Shown: positions 50,970 through 58,858 of the stretch, one piece after another
How the letters are laid out: every line of letters starts with the position of its first letter
Numbering within the stretch: the stretch's first letter is position 1
Source: Ilumatobacter fluminis
Lineage (GTDB): Bacteria > Actinomycetota > Acidimicrobiia > Acidimicrobiales > Ilumatobacteraceae
DNA length: 64,000 nucleotides
Direction: 5' to 3'
Assembly: GCF_004364865.1 (NCBI RefSeq)
Contig: NZ_SOAU01000001.1
Span: 1,860,001 to 1,924,000, forward strand
Program-made: the position numbers and the translations under genes
Notes under the pieces: model-generated
Databases searched by the model: none
What the model saw: only the letters and a program-made list of their open reading frames with translations
Told to the model about the DNA's origin: nothing

Positions 50970-53207
50970 ATGACGACGCTCGGCACCACGCCCGCGGCCC
51001 CTGCGCCGCAGTCGGTGGCCGACGCCGCGTCGGCGCGGCCTCATCTGCGGTATCTGCCGGGTCTCGACGGGTTGCGAGCGCTCGCCGTGATGGCGGTGAT
51101 GGTGTACCACGCCGACCCCGACTGGCTGCCCGGCGGGTTCCTCGGCGTCGAAGTGTTCTTCGTGCTGAGCGGCTACCTCATCACGTTGCTGCTGCTCGTC
51201 GAATACGACGACAACGGCCGCATCGATCTGGGCCGGTTCTGGCTCCGCCGGGCGAAACGGCTGTTACCGGCACTGTTCGTCCTGCTCTTCCTGGTGCTCG
51301 TCGTCACCGCCGCATTCCGAGCGGAGGCGCTCGGGCGTCTGCGCGGCGACCTGATCGCCGGTCTCACCTACGTGTCGAACTGGTATCAGATCTGGACCGC
51401 ACAGGGGTACGCCGCGGCCGGCGAGTTCGCCCCGCTGCGGCACCTGTGGAGCCTCGCGGTCGAGGAGCAGTTCTATCTCGTGTGGCCGCTCGTGATGATC
51501 GTGCTGCTCCGCAACCGCAGCAGTTGGTCGCCGGCGCTGGTCGCCGCCTGGCTCACGACGATCGCCCTGCTGATCACGATCGGGGTCGGCCTGCTCCACC
51601 ACGCCGGCCGGATCGGGGAGTGCGCCGTCACGCCGGACGCCTACTGGTCGCTCGGCGAACGCTGCCTCCCGATCGCCGACGCGCTGTACCTGTCGACGAT
51701 CACCCGCGCCGGCGGCCTGCTGCTCGGTGCCGCGCTCGCGTTCCTGTGGCGGCCCGATGCCCTGGCTCGTGGGCCGATCCGTCGGCACGGGCTGATGCTC
51801 GACGTGATCGGCCTGATGGGGCTCGTCACACTCGGCGTGTTGGCGTGGCGCCTCCACTTCGTGACACCCGACGGTGCCGACGACGTGCTCTTCCGGGGCG
51901 GGTTCTGGTTCACCGACATCGCGACGCTCGTGGTGATCGCGGCGATCGCCCACCCGACGGCGCGCCTGGGACGGGTGCTCGGTCTGCAACCGCTCCGCTG
52001 GATCGGCACCCGCTCGTACGGGCTGTACCTGTTCCACTGGCCGATCTATCAGCTCATCCGTCGCGTCGCCGGCAACAAGCTCAGCCTCGAACAGTTCGCG
52101 ATCGCCATGGTGCTCACGGTGTTCGTCACCGAGCTGTCGTACCGGTTCGTCGAGCAGCCGATCCGGACGGGGGAGTGGCGCTCCTGGATGCGCCGCATCT
52201 GGCACCAGGACGAGCCGACCGCTCGACTCGTGTTGGGCAGTGCCACGGTGGTGTGTCTGATCGTGGGCGGTTTGTCGGTGTACCGCCTCCAGGCGGCCGA
52301 GGCCGGCCCCACGGCGATCGAGGCAGGTCTCGCCGACGGCGAGCATGACACGGTCTCGATCGACGAGCTGCTCGCCGGCTCGGCCGGCGCCGACGTCGCA
52401 GTGCGGCAGCAGCGGGGGCCGACGACGGTCGCCGCGACCCCGACGACCTCGCCGTCCACGCCGACCACCACGACGGTGCCGCCACCGGCCGCCGAGCGCG
52501 AACCGGTCGTGGCGCCGGTGGTGACCGAAGCGCCCGACGTCGCGGCTCCCGCCGCGACGCCCGCGACCGCGCCCGCGGCCGTGGCGCCGACGACGCCTGC
52601 GACAACCGTTCCCGCCACGACACCGGCCACGACACCTGCCACGACACCTGCCACGACACCTGTCACGACGCCGGCGACGACGCCCACGACCGCACCTCCC
52701 ACGACGGCCGCCGCGCCGGTGGAGGAGGCGCCGCCGCCCGAACCGTCACCGACCCGCGTGTCGCAGTTGGCGATCGGTGACTCGGTCATGCTCGGGGCCG
52801 CCGGTGTGCTGGCGGGACGCGGCTGGGCGGTGAACGCCGAGGTGAGCCGACAGATGATCGACACGGTGCCGCTCATGCAGCAGCTCGACGACGGCGGGGT
52901 GTTCGGCGACATCGTCGTCATCCACCTCGGGACCAACGGGCCGATCAGCGCCACCAGCCTCGACGGGGTGCTCGCACCGGTCGCCGACGTGGCGCGGGTG
53001 GTGTTGGTGACCGTGTTCGCCGACCGTAACTGGGCGGCGTCCAACAACGACCTGATCCGCTCGCGTGCCGGCGGCAACGTCGTGGTCGTCGACTGGGCGG
53101 CGCTGGCGCCACAGTGCCCGGGTGACTGCTTCGAGGACGACGCCATCCACCTCCGCCCCGACGGTCGCCGCTACTACGCCGACCTGATCGGCGCCGCAGC
53201 CGCCTGA
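50970..53207 (+). CDS. OafA/YrhL-type acyltransferase with C-terminal SGNH domain
   Basis: The 745-aa protein has an acyltransferase-3 membrane domain (about 25-400, ten or eleven segments; YLPGLDGLRALAVMAVMVYH with the catalytic His, FWLRRAKRLLPAL, LRHLWSLAVEEQFYLVWPL). A long Thr/Pro/Ala linker follows (about 475-615), then an SGNH/GDSL domain with IGDSVMLGA (Ser), HLGTNGP and DAIHLRPDGRRYY (Asp-x-x-His). Such fusions O-acetylate cell-envelope glycans: the membrane part moves acyl groups across the membrane and the SGNH part transfers them. The ATG at 50970 puts the conserved core near the N-terminus. Confidence 0.92.
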   Translation: MTTLGTTPAAPAPQSVADAASARPHLRYLPGLDGLRALAVMAVMVYHADPDWLPGGFLGVEVFFVLSGYLITLLLLVEYDDNGRIDLGRFWLRRAKRLLPALFVLLFLVLVVTAAFRAEALGRLRGDLIAGLTYVSNWYQIWTAQGYAAAGEFAPLRHLWSLAVEEQFYLVWPLVMIVLLRNRSSWSPALVAAWLTTIALLITIGVGLLHHAGRIGECAVTPDAYWSLGERCLPIADALYLSTITRAGGLLLGAALAFLWRPDALARGPIRRHGLMLDVIGLMGLVTLGVLAWRLHFVTPDGADDVLFRGGFWFTDIATLVVIAAIAHPTARLGRVLGLQPLRWIGTRSYGLYLFHWPIYQLIRRVAGNKLSLEQFAIAMVLTVFVTELSYRFVEQPIRTGEWRSWMRRIWHQDEPTARLVLGSATVVCLIVGGLSVYRLQAAEAGPTAIEAGLADGEHDTVSIDELLAGSAGADVAVRQQRGPTTVAATPTTSPSTPTTTTVPPPAAEREPVVAPVVTEAPDVAAPAATPATAPAAVAPTTPATTVPATTPATTPATTPATTPVTTPATTPTTAPPTTAAAPVEEAPPPEPSPTRVSQLAIGDSVMLGAAGVLAGRGWAVNAEVSRQMIDTVPLMQQLDDGGVFGDIVVIHLGTNGPISATSLDGVLAPVADVARVVLVTVFADRNWAASNNDLIRSRAGGNVVVVDWAALAPQCPGDCFEDDAIHLRPDGRRYYADLIGAAAA
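52612..52690 (+). repeat. Tandem repeat coding for the Thr-Pro linker
   Basis: Repeats of the type ACGACACCTGCC, coding TTPA/TTPV, run in frame inside the acyltransferase gene. They form the flexible linker between the membrane and SGNH domains and may vary in length by slippage. Confidence 0.7.
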
Positions 53208-53480
53208 CAGGAGCCGGAAGTCGGCGCGACGCGTCCGCGGACGCGTCGACCGGGAAACCCTGTGACAGCCCCTGCGCCGGCTGGGGCGCATCCACCACCC
53301 CCCCCGCACCGACGCCCCAGCCGACGCAGGGTGCGGTGGTGCACAGCGGGGGTGGGCGGTCCGAAGCGAGTCGCTGCACGACGTGCCACGGCTCACGCGT
53401 CCGCGGACGCGTGGGAGCGGTTCGGTCCGGTCGAAAGAACCGTCCGGTGCCGGGTGCCGGCAGATAGGCTCTCGCCCGCT
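53208..53480. repeat. Nested palindromes in a non-coding gap before tRNA-Cys
   Basis: No gene is seen. Two copies of the 18-bp palindrome ACGCGTCCGCGGACGCGT occur at 53229-53246 and 53395-53412; with flanks they extend to 22 and 20 bp. Between them a 19-bp inverted repeat with one mismatch (CCCTGCGCCGGCTGGGGCG at 53270-53288 against 53313-53331) encloses a 24-nt loop. The first copy follows the acyltransferase stop by 20 bp and could terminate it. The duplicated outer palindrome is not explained by termination alone. Confidence 0.6.
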
Positions 53481-53555
53481 GGCGACGTGGCCGAGTGGCT
53501 TAGGCAACGGCCTGCAAAGCCGTCTACCCGGGTTCGATTCCCGGCGTCGCCTCCA
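53481..53555 (+). tRNA. tRNA-Cys (GCA)
   Basis: The acceptor GGCGACG pairs with CGTCGCC, and the anticodon stem ACGGC/GCCGT carries the loop CTGCAAA (anticodon GCA). The T-loop GGTTCGATTCC, discriminator T and an encoded CCA are present. The 3' 26 bases form the left att repeat of the adjacent element, so the gene stays intact after integration. Confidence 0.95.
53530..53555 (+). repeat. Left attachment repeat, inside tRNA-Cys
   Basis: Identical over 26 bp to 56167-56192; it covers the T-arm, acceptor and CCA end of tRNA-Cys, a classic tyrosine-integrase target. Confidence 0.9.
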
Positions 53556-53568
53556 CAAAGATGCTGGT

Positions 53569-53592
53569 CACGGGCCCGGAGACGGGCCCGTG
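53569..53592. terminator. Hairpin just after tRNA-Cys, inside the element
   Basis: A perfect 10-bp stem CACGGGCCCG/CGGGCCCGTG with a GAGA loop. It could end the tRNA transcript on the plus strand and the element's membrane-protein gene on the minus strand. It replaces the original tRNA terminator, which was displaced by 2.6 kb. Confidence 0.65.
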
Positions 53593-53608
53593 GTCACACT
53601 GTGGTCAC
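53590..53608. other. Candidate arm-type recombinase sites, left end
   Basis: GTGGTCAC occurs at 53590-53597 and again at 53601-53608, about 35-50 bp inside the left att repeat. The same octamer or its inverse recurs near the right end, a layout typical of integrase or excisionase arm sites. Confidence 0.5.
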
Positions 53609-54312
53609 CGTTGGGGTGCGGTCAGGCCTTCTGCGTTTGCAAGTCTCGAAGCATCATCGGGGTACATGCGCCAGAAATCGCTCTGCTGCCCGTTTGCCAG
53701 CTGATGTGTTGCCCCGGTGCCTTCCCTGTCCCCGAACCACACGATCCACTCGTCGCCAGTCACGTCAAGGTATTGGATCCCGAATCGTGTCAAGGCGCTG
53801 CCGTCGAGCGTTTGATCGGGTGGCGTGTGGAAACCGAACAGGGTCTGAGAAACATGGTCATCCGGTTCCGGCCCGAGTACGTCGCGCAGAGTATCGATGT
53901 CAGTTGACCCTGCGCTCCGAGTCACGTCGATGTTGGTCTTCCACTCCAGCCTCAGTCGGACGTGACGAATCGGCCTACCGCTGAAGTTGTAGACAACCGA
54001 CTTCAGGTTCCAGAGCGCAAAGTCGTCGGTCGCGCCCTCGAGTTCCATGTTTACCCGGGCGATAACCGATCGAGCATCCTGCACTCGTAGATTTGCAGCC
54101 CTTAGCCACTCCCGCCTGTCGGCTCGCTCTTGCTCAGTTGATAGGGCGAATAGCGCAACCATCACTGCCGAGACGGTGCCTGCCGCCGCCATCCACTCGC
54201 CAACCGATCCGACACGCTTCTCGTGCAGGGGGCCATCGACTAGGGATAGGAGGATTAGAGCACCTCCGACAACAAGGAATACTCCTCCCGGGATCAGCCA
54301 CAAACGCCTCAC
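53605..54312 (-). CDS. Element-encoded membrane protein of unknown function
   Basis: The 235-aa protein starts at a GTG that overlaps the stop of the integrase-like gene (GTGA). Two membrane segments occupy about residues 5-25 and 40-60, followed by a roughly 170-residue part that looks beta-rich (LWNLKSVVYNFSGRPIRHVR, YLDVTGDEWIVWFGDREG). No known domain is recognised. It sits between the recombinase and the att site, the cargo position in small elements, so a host-interaction role (for example exclusion or defence) is possible but not shown. Confidence 0.7.
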   Translation of the reverse strand: MRRLWLIPGGVFLVVGGALILLSLVDGPLHEKRVGSVGEWMAAAGTVSAVMVALFALSTEQERADRREWLRAANLRVQDARSVIARVNMELEGATDDFALWNLKSVVYNFSGRPIRHVRLRLEWKTNIDVTRSAGSTDIDTLRDVLGPEPDDHVSQTLFGFHTPPDQTLDGSALTRFGIQYLDVTGDEWIVWFGDREGTGATHQLANGQQSDFWRMYPDDASRLANAEGLTAPQR

Positions 54313-54818
54313 CGCGTTCCTCCGATGAACGATGCCGCCAGATCCGCCGTCGCCTCGTCGTCTCCGTCGAGCACGTCGCTGTAGACCCGGAGCGTGATGG
54401 CGATGTCTGCGTGACCGAGTCGCTGCGACAACACCTTCACGGGCACGCCTGACTTGAGCGGGGCCGTTGTGTAGGAGTGTCGAACGTCGTGCAGGCGGAT
54501 CGCCGGCACCTCGGCAGCTTTGGTGGCCGCATGGAAGCGACGGGTCAGCACCTGCGGGTGGATCGGCGAACCGTCAGGCTCGGTGACGATCAGGGGAGTG
54601 TCGTCGCCCGCGATCGTCGTGCCGGCCACCTTGTGGGCGAGGCTCGGCAGTGGCCCAAACTTGGCGACGAGTTCGGTGTGGGGGATTCTTACGGCGTGAC
54701 GAAACCCCGGTGCTCGCGCCAGCTCCCCCCTGGCGACCATCTTTCGGATCAGGGAGGCGCTGACGCCGTGCATCTGCGCGACCTCGTCGGCGGTATATGA
54801 GGCTTTCGGGAACGTCAT
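54309..54818 (-). pseudogene. Excisionase-like HTH joined to the C-terminal part of a tyrosine integrase
   Basis: The 169-aa frame starts with a MerR/excisionase-type HTH (residues 6-55: YTADEVAQMHGVSASLIRKM, RIPHTELVAKFG). From about residue 74 it becomes the C-terminal third of a phage integrase: His110-x-x-Arg113 (LHDVRHSY), His136 (RLGHADIA) and nucleophile Tyr146 (RVYSDVL). The first catalytic Arg and the core-binding domain are absent, so recombination by this protein alone is unlikely. The simplest reading is a deletion that fused xis to the 3' end of int in frame. The frame is intact, so a new regulatory role cannot be excluded. Its ATG overlaps the stop of a small frame upstream. Confidence 0.8.
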
Positions 54819-55002
54819 ACGATGAAGCCTCGCACTTGATGAGGATCGCCGTCCGACTGCCCGCTGTCTCGCTCGATCGCCGCTAACCGTCGCAGCTCCT
54901 GGGCCACGACCGCTGCGTCATGACGACCAAGACTCCCGTCGATCGCAAGGGAGCGGGCAAGTTGCTCGAGTTCGGCGGGTGGGGGCGATTGTCGTCGGTC
55001 AT
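54815..55002 (-). pseudogene. Possible frameshifted small gene upstream of xis-int
   Basis: One frame reads PPPAELEQLARSLAIDGSLG then HDAAVVAQELRRLAAIERDS and stops at a TGA overlapping the xis-int ATG (ATGA). It has no ATG; an ATG in another frame at 55002 (MTDDNRP) would join it with a single-base change in a run of C. It therefore looks like a small coupled gene broken by one base, or one that needs a frameshift. Function unknown. Confidence 0.35.
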
Positions 55003-55031
55003 GTGCGCAATGATGGCGAGGGGGTGCGCGC

Positions 55032-55988
55032 TTATGGACGACGAGACATCAGAACGCCGAGGAGCGAGGCCTGATCCTCGATCACCGTTCGATCGTTGGT
55101 GTCAGCGTAACCCGTGTCGCCCATGGCAAACACGGCCCGCACGAGTTCAGCCGTGATCAGATCACGCTCGGTCTCGCTGTTCGCTGAGCCGGTGAAGAGC
55201 GGATACGTAAGCAGCGCGTTACGTCTCTGGTCATTTAGAACCGCGAGGTGCTGATTGGCGCGATAGTTGCGCACGACAAAGGCGAGTGCCCATGCGAGTA
55301 GTCCGAGAAAGAACAGCCTCGCCGTGAGCTGACGGACGAGGTCTCCCCATTGCTCGGACCCATCTTCGTTCGTAGCGACTTCAACGCTGTCGAAGAGATA
55401 CAGCGCTGCCGCGAACGTCAGCACAACGAGAACCACCACAGCGACCAGATAGTTCCTCGCCGACTCTTGGTGCTGATCGGCTTGCCGCCCGTAGTGTCCG
55501 CTCAGTTCGTCGGCCCCGGCGTCGCCGACTGACTTTCGGACGCTTCGGAGTAGCGCATCAATCTCATCGCTGGCAGCACGAGCAGCCTCAGCCGACTGCT
55601 CCAGCTCAATCTGTTGTTCGGTCGCTTCCACCTCGCGGGCACCGACGTAGGGGCGTACGTGCTCAGCGAAGTAGTCACGCACGTTCTCGACTCGGTTGGC
55701 GATCTGGTTGCGAGCGTTCACCGGATCAGACTGAGCAGGCGTGAACTCCTCGATCTGGTCCATCGAGCTGAAGAGCGCTGAGAGATTGTTCGAGATCTCG
55801 GTGGCGGTTCGGCTAGGGAGCTCAACTCGGTCCTGCTCTGCAAGCAGCAGCAGCATCCGCCGAATGAACATGAACTTCGGCACCACCTCTTCGAAGTTGA
55901 GATCGCCGAGGTTGGCAGTTCTCGCCAGTGCCTCAATGTTGTCTACCGTCAGGCGCGCAATCGCCTGGTCATAGTTCAAGGTGTCCAT
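55032..55988 (-). CDS. Element-encoded coiled-coil membrane protein of unknown function
   Basis: The 318-aa protein starts MDTLNYDQAIARL after GGGGGA; longer starts have no ribosome site. The N-terminal 175 residues are helical, with a coiled-coil-like acidic stretch (EATEQQIELEQSAEAARAAS). Two membrane segments follow (about 185-205 and 230-250), then an 80-residue cytoplasmic tail. No enzyme motif is recognised. It is first in the element's minus-strand gene run. Similar 'long helical domain plus two membrane helices' layouts occur in abortive-infection effectors, but nothing here proves that. Confidence 0.7.
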   Translation of the reverse strand: MDTLNYDQAIARLTVDNIEALARTANLGDLNFEEVVPKFMFIRRMLLLLAEQDRVELPSRTATEISNNLSALFSSMDQIEEFTPAQSDPVNARNQIANRVENVRDYFAEHVRPYVGAREVEATEQQIELEQSAEAARAASDEIDALLRSVRKSVGDAGADELSGHYGRQADQHQESARNYLVAVVVLVVLTFAAALYLFDSVEVATNEDGSEQWGDLVRQLTARLFFLGLLAWALAFVVRNYRANQHLAVLNDQRRNALLTYPLFTGSANSETERDLITAELVRAVFAMGDTGYADTNDRTVIEDQASLLGVLMSRRP

Positions 55989-56031
55989 GTCGTTCCCCCG
56001 CTGGATGACAGTGAGGGAGAGAGTAGTCCCG

Positions 56032-56063
56032 TTGGTCACACCGTGGTCACAACGCGTGACCAC
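56032..56063. other. Candidate arm-type recombinase sites, right end
   Basis: TTGGTCAC (56032-56039), GTGGTCAC (56043-56050) and the inverse GTGACCAC (56056-56063) cluster about 105-135 bp inside the right att repeat. They match the octamers at the left end. Confidence 0.5.
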
Positions 56064-56166
56064 AGGGCCGAACTAGACAGCACAACGGGGGAGCGGTCGA
56101 CGCCAGAAACGGCCATCTAGCTGGACTGACGCGAACGGACCGACACCGGCCGTCGTCACCCCAATC

Positions 56167-56192
56167 GGGTTCGATTCCCGGCGTCGCCTCCA
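56167..56192 (+). repeat. Right attachment repeat
   Basis: A 26-bp copy of the tRNA-Cys 3' end (GGGTTCGATTCC ... CCTCCA) that marks the right boundary of the element. Confidence 0.9.
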
Positions 56193-56198
56193 GCGCAG

Positions 56199-56224
56199 GG
56201 CCCCCGTTCTCCGGAGCGGGGGCC
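56199..56224. terminator. Original tRNA-Cys terminator, now beyond the element
   Basis: GGCCCCCG/CGGGGGCC stem with a 10-nt loop followed by TTCGTCGTT. It lies 7 bp after the right att copy, the place expected for the tRNA terminator before insertion. It can also end the convergent GGDEF/EAL gene. Confidence 0.75.
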
Positions 56225-56275
56225 TTCGTCGTTCCCGGCGACGGTTCGGGCGATCGTCCGGGCCGCGTGTCGGCG

Positions 56276-58672
56276 TCAGATGACGGGTTGGCCGATGGGG
56301 CCGCGGGGCGACATGCCGACCATGCCGGCGCCGGCGGGGACCGGGACGGGGATGTCGACCCGGTCGGTGCCGGCGGTGGTGGCACGGAACAGCGACAGCT
56401 CGGACAGCTCGGCGAGGGCGGTCATCGTCGACCCCATGGCCGGTGCCGGGACCGGGTGGCTGATCAGGAAGCCCTGCGCCTTGTTGCAACCGAGGTCGCG
56501 CAAGCTCTGGAGCTGGTGCACCGTCTCCACGCCTTCGGCGACGAGGTCGAGACCCATCGACTGTCCGAGGGCGATGATCGTGCGCACCAGTGAGCGGTCG
56601 TTGGTGTTCTCGGCGATGCCCTGCACGAAGGCCCGGTCGATCTTGATCCGCTGGATCGGGAAGTTCTGGAGCAGCGACAGCGACGAGAAGCCGGTGCCGA
56701 AGTCGTCGAGTGCCAGCTGGACGCCCATCGCCCGGATCTCGCGCAGGGTGTTCTCGGCGAGTTCGGGCTCATCGAGCATCATCGACTCGGTCATCTCGAG
56801 CCACAGCAGGTGTGCCGGCACAGCCGTGACCGACAGGGCGTGGCGGACGATCGAGGCGAAGTTGGGGTCGGCGATCTGGCGGGGGGAGACGTTGACCGAC
56901 ATCGTCGTCGACGGGGGCACGACGCCGTCGTCGATCCAGCCACGCAGTTCCGAGAGGGCGTCGCGCAGCGCCCAGGCGCCGATCTCGCAGATCATGCCGG
57001 TGTCCTCGGCGACGGGGATGAACGTGGCGGGCGACATGATCGTGCCGTCGGAGCGCTGCCACCGGATGAGGGCTTCGAAGCCGGTGACCCGACCGGTCGA
57101 GATGTCGACGATCGGCTGGTGGTACAGCCGCATCTCCTGACGTCCGATCGCACCGTGCAGCGCGTGCTCGATGTCCATCCGCTTGGCGACATTGTCCTGC
57201 ATCGACTCGTCGAAGACGGCGACGCGGTTGGCGCCGTCCGACTTGGCGCGGTGGTTGGCGATGTCGGCTCGCCGGAGGAGTTCCTCGGCGGTGATCGAGC
57301 GCTTGGCGGGCACCATGGCCACGCCGACGCTCGTCGTGATGAAGATCGGCGCCTCACCGACGGCGATCGGTCGGGAGACGGCTGCCCGCAGCACCTCGGC
57401 GTGGATCACGGCGTCGTCGACCGAGGTGGTCGACGCGTCGATCACGGCGAACTCGTCGCCGCCGATGCGGGCGACGGTGGCGCCGAACGACGAGGCGGCC
57501 TCGGCGACGCGGCGGGCGACCTCGCTCAGCACCTCGTTGGCACCGTGGTGACCGAACGTGTCGTTGATGTTCTTGAAGCGATCGAGGTTGAGGTGGATGA
57601 CGGTCGGCTGGTGCTCCGAGCGCCAGTTCGACTCGAGCACGTCGCCGACGACCTCGACGAAGCGGGTGCGAGTGGGGAGACCGGTCAGTTCGTCGGAGTG
57701 GACACGCTCGTGGAGCGAGCGGCGAGCGACCTCGTGCTCGTGCAGCGCGATGGCCAGCCGCACGACGACCAGCACGATGAGGAGCACGGTTGCGCCGACC
57801 CGTACCGCGATGTCGAGCGGACCGTCGGGTGGGCGCACGGCGGTGAGGGTGACGGCGCCGAGCACGCTGACGCCCATGATCAGGAGCCGCGCACGGCCCA
57901 CGTCGGTGGGGGCGGGTGTGCGGTCGTCGAGGTGGTAGCGGAAGCTTGGATGGGCGATCGCGGCCAGCACCAGCGCGGCAGCGAGCGAGTAGACGGTCGC
58001 ACCCATCAGCGAGCCCTCGACGTCGACGGTGCCGACCAGCTGCAGCCGTTCGGCGAACGAGCCGGCGGCGAAGACGATGGCCGACAGGGCGCACAGCTGC
58101 ATCGCCCGGTTGCGGCGGAGGCCGTGGTTCCACAGGTCGACCACGAAGGCGGCGACGAGCACGGTGACGGGGAGGAACAGCGACGAGACGAATGCTCGCG
58201 ACGCGCTCTCGCCCTGATCGAGCAGGGGCTGGGTCAGCAGGACCCAGGTGGCGATCGACGATCCGATGAAGACGACGGCCACTTCGACGAGGTACCGGCC
58301 GGCGGGTGCGCCGAGGCGGCGGGCGGTCGAGAAGCCGAGTGCGGCCACCACACCGATCGCCACGGCGAGATCACCGAGCATCTCCGGCCAGGTGAGCGGG
58401 CGATCGACGGCGATGTCGCGCTGGGCGTCGGAGAGCACGAGATGGAGCACGGCGACGGTCATCACCACGCCGTAGATGGCGTGGATGCCGTTGACCGCCC
58501 GGCTGTAGACGGCGACACCGACGGCGACCAGCACCATGGTGACGTTCCAGAAGGGGGTGATCACCTGGCCGGTGATCAGGCTGGCCGTGAGCACGAGCGC
58601 GATGACGACGAGTGCCATCCACGGCACGATCGTCCTCCAGCGGGACACGGAGTCAGCCATCGCGTTCGACAT
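56276..58672 (-). CDS. Membrane GGDEF-EAL cyclic-di-GMP protein
   Basis: About 798 aa from ATG at 58672 (MSNAMADSVSRW); a second ATG four codons later is possible. Residues 15-320 hold about nine hydrophobic segments of a membrane sensor. A GGDEF domain (about 345-510; ARIGGDEF intact) and an EAL domain (about 525-775; EALIRW, DDFGTGFSS intact) follow. Both catalytic motifs are canonical, unlike the other c-di-GMP protein in this window, so both synthesis and breakdown are possible. A 45-residue Pro/Gly-rich tail ends the protein. It is divergent from phoH. Confidence 0.93.
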   Translation of the reverse strand: MSNAMADSVSRWRTIVPWMALVVIALVLTASLITGQVITPFWNVTMVLVAVGVAVYSRAVNGIHAIYGVVMTVAVLHLVLSDAQRDIAVDRPLTWPEMLGDLAVAIGVVAALGFSTARRLGAPAGRYLVEVAVVFIGSSIATWVLLTQPLLDQGESASRAFVSSLFLPVTVLVAAFVVDLWNHGLRRNRAMQLCALSAIVFAAGSFAERLQLVGTVDVEGSLMGATVYSLAAALVLAAIAHPSFRYHLDDRTPAPTDVGRARLLIMGVSVLGAVTLTAVRPPDGPLDIAVRVGATVLLIVLVVVRLAIALHEHEVARRSLHERVHSDELTGLPTRTRFVEVVGDVLESNWRSEHQPTVIHLNLDRFKNINDTFGHHGANEVLSEVARRVAEAASSFGATVARIGGDEFAVIDASTTSVDDAVIHAEVLRAAVSRPIAVGEAPIFITTSVGVAMVPAKRSITAEELLRRADIANHRAKSDGANRVAVFDESMQDNVAKRMDIEHALHGAIGRQEMRLYHQPIVDISTGRVTGFEALIRWQRSDGTIMSPATFIPVAEDTGMICEIGAWALRDALSELRGWIDDGVVPPSTTMSVNVSPRQIADPNFASIVRHALSVTAVPAHLLWLEMTESMMLDEPELAENTLREIRAMGVQLALDDFGTGFSSLSLLQNFPIQRIKIDRAFVQGIAENTNDRSLVRTIIALGQSMGLDLVAEGVETVHQLQSLRDLGCNKAQGFLISHPVPAPAMGSTMTALAELSELSLFRATTAGTDRVDIPVPVPAGAGMVGMSPRGPIGQPVI

Positions 58673-58858
58673 GTGTACGTTCGGGCCGACCGGAGTCCGC
58701 TTCGGACCGGCCCACGCTTGTATCGGTCCGATCGTCAAGATTCCGTAGAAATTTCTTCCATGTCGCGGTTGGCCGGTCGCGATCCGTGACGAAACCGGGA
58801 CGGAGTCGGGCTCGCGAGCCGCTACCGTGGAGGGACGAGCGCCAGTGCGCCGACTCAC

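Larger units (their letters stand above)
53530..56192. mobile_element. Small integrated element in tRNA-Cys (about 2.6 kb)
   Basis: A 26-bp direct repeat (GGGTTCGATTCCCGGCGTCG plus CCTCCA) bounds the region at 53530-53555 and 56167-56192. Base composition inside is visibly more AT-rich than the flanks. It holds a residual excisionase-integrase gene, two membrane-protein genes, a small gene remnant and clustered octamers near both ends. There are no capsid, packaging or replication genes, so it is a satellite-like or decayed element. Confidence 0.85.

Noticed and set aside
52612-52690. Short tandem repeats that might look like a CRISPR array
   Set aside because: The units are contiguous with no spacers, lie in frame, and encode a Thr/Pro linker.
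54309-54818. Complete, active integrase
   Set aside because: The core-binding domain and first catalytic Arg are missing, and the N-terminus is an excisionase-type HTH.
53530-56192. Full prophage
   Set aside because: There are no structural, packaging, lysis or replication genes, and only 2.6 kb between the att repeats.
58683-58713. Imperfect GGGCC/GGCCC inverted repeat between the GGDEF/EAL gene and phoH
   Set aside because: Several mismatches and no clear promoter alignment; such repeats are expected by chance at this G+C.
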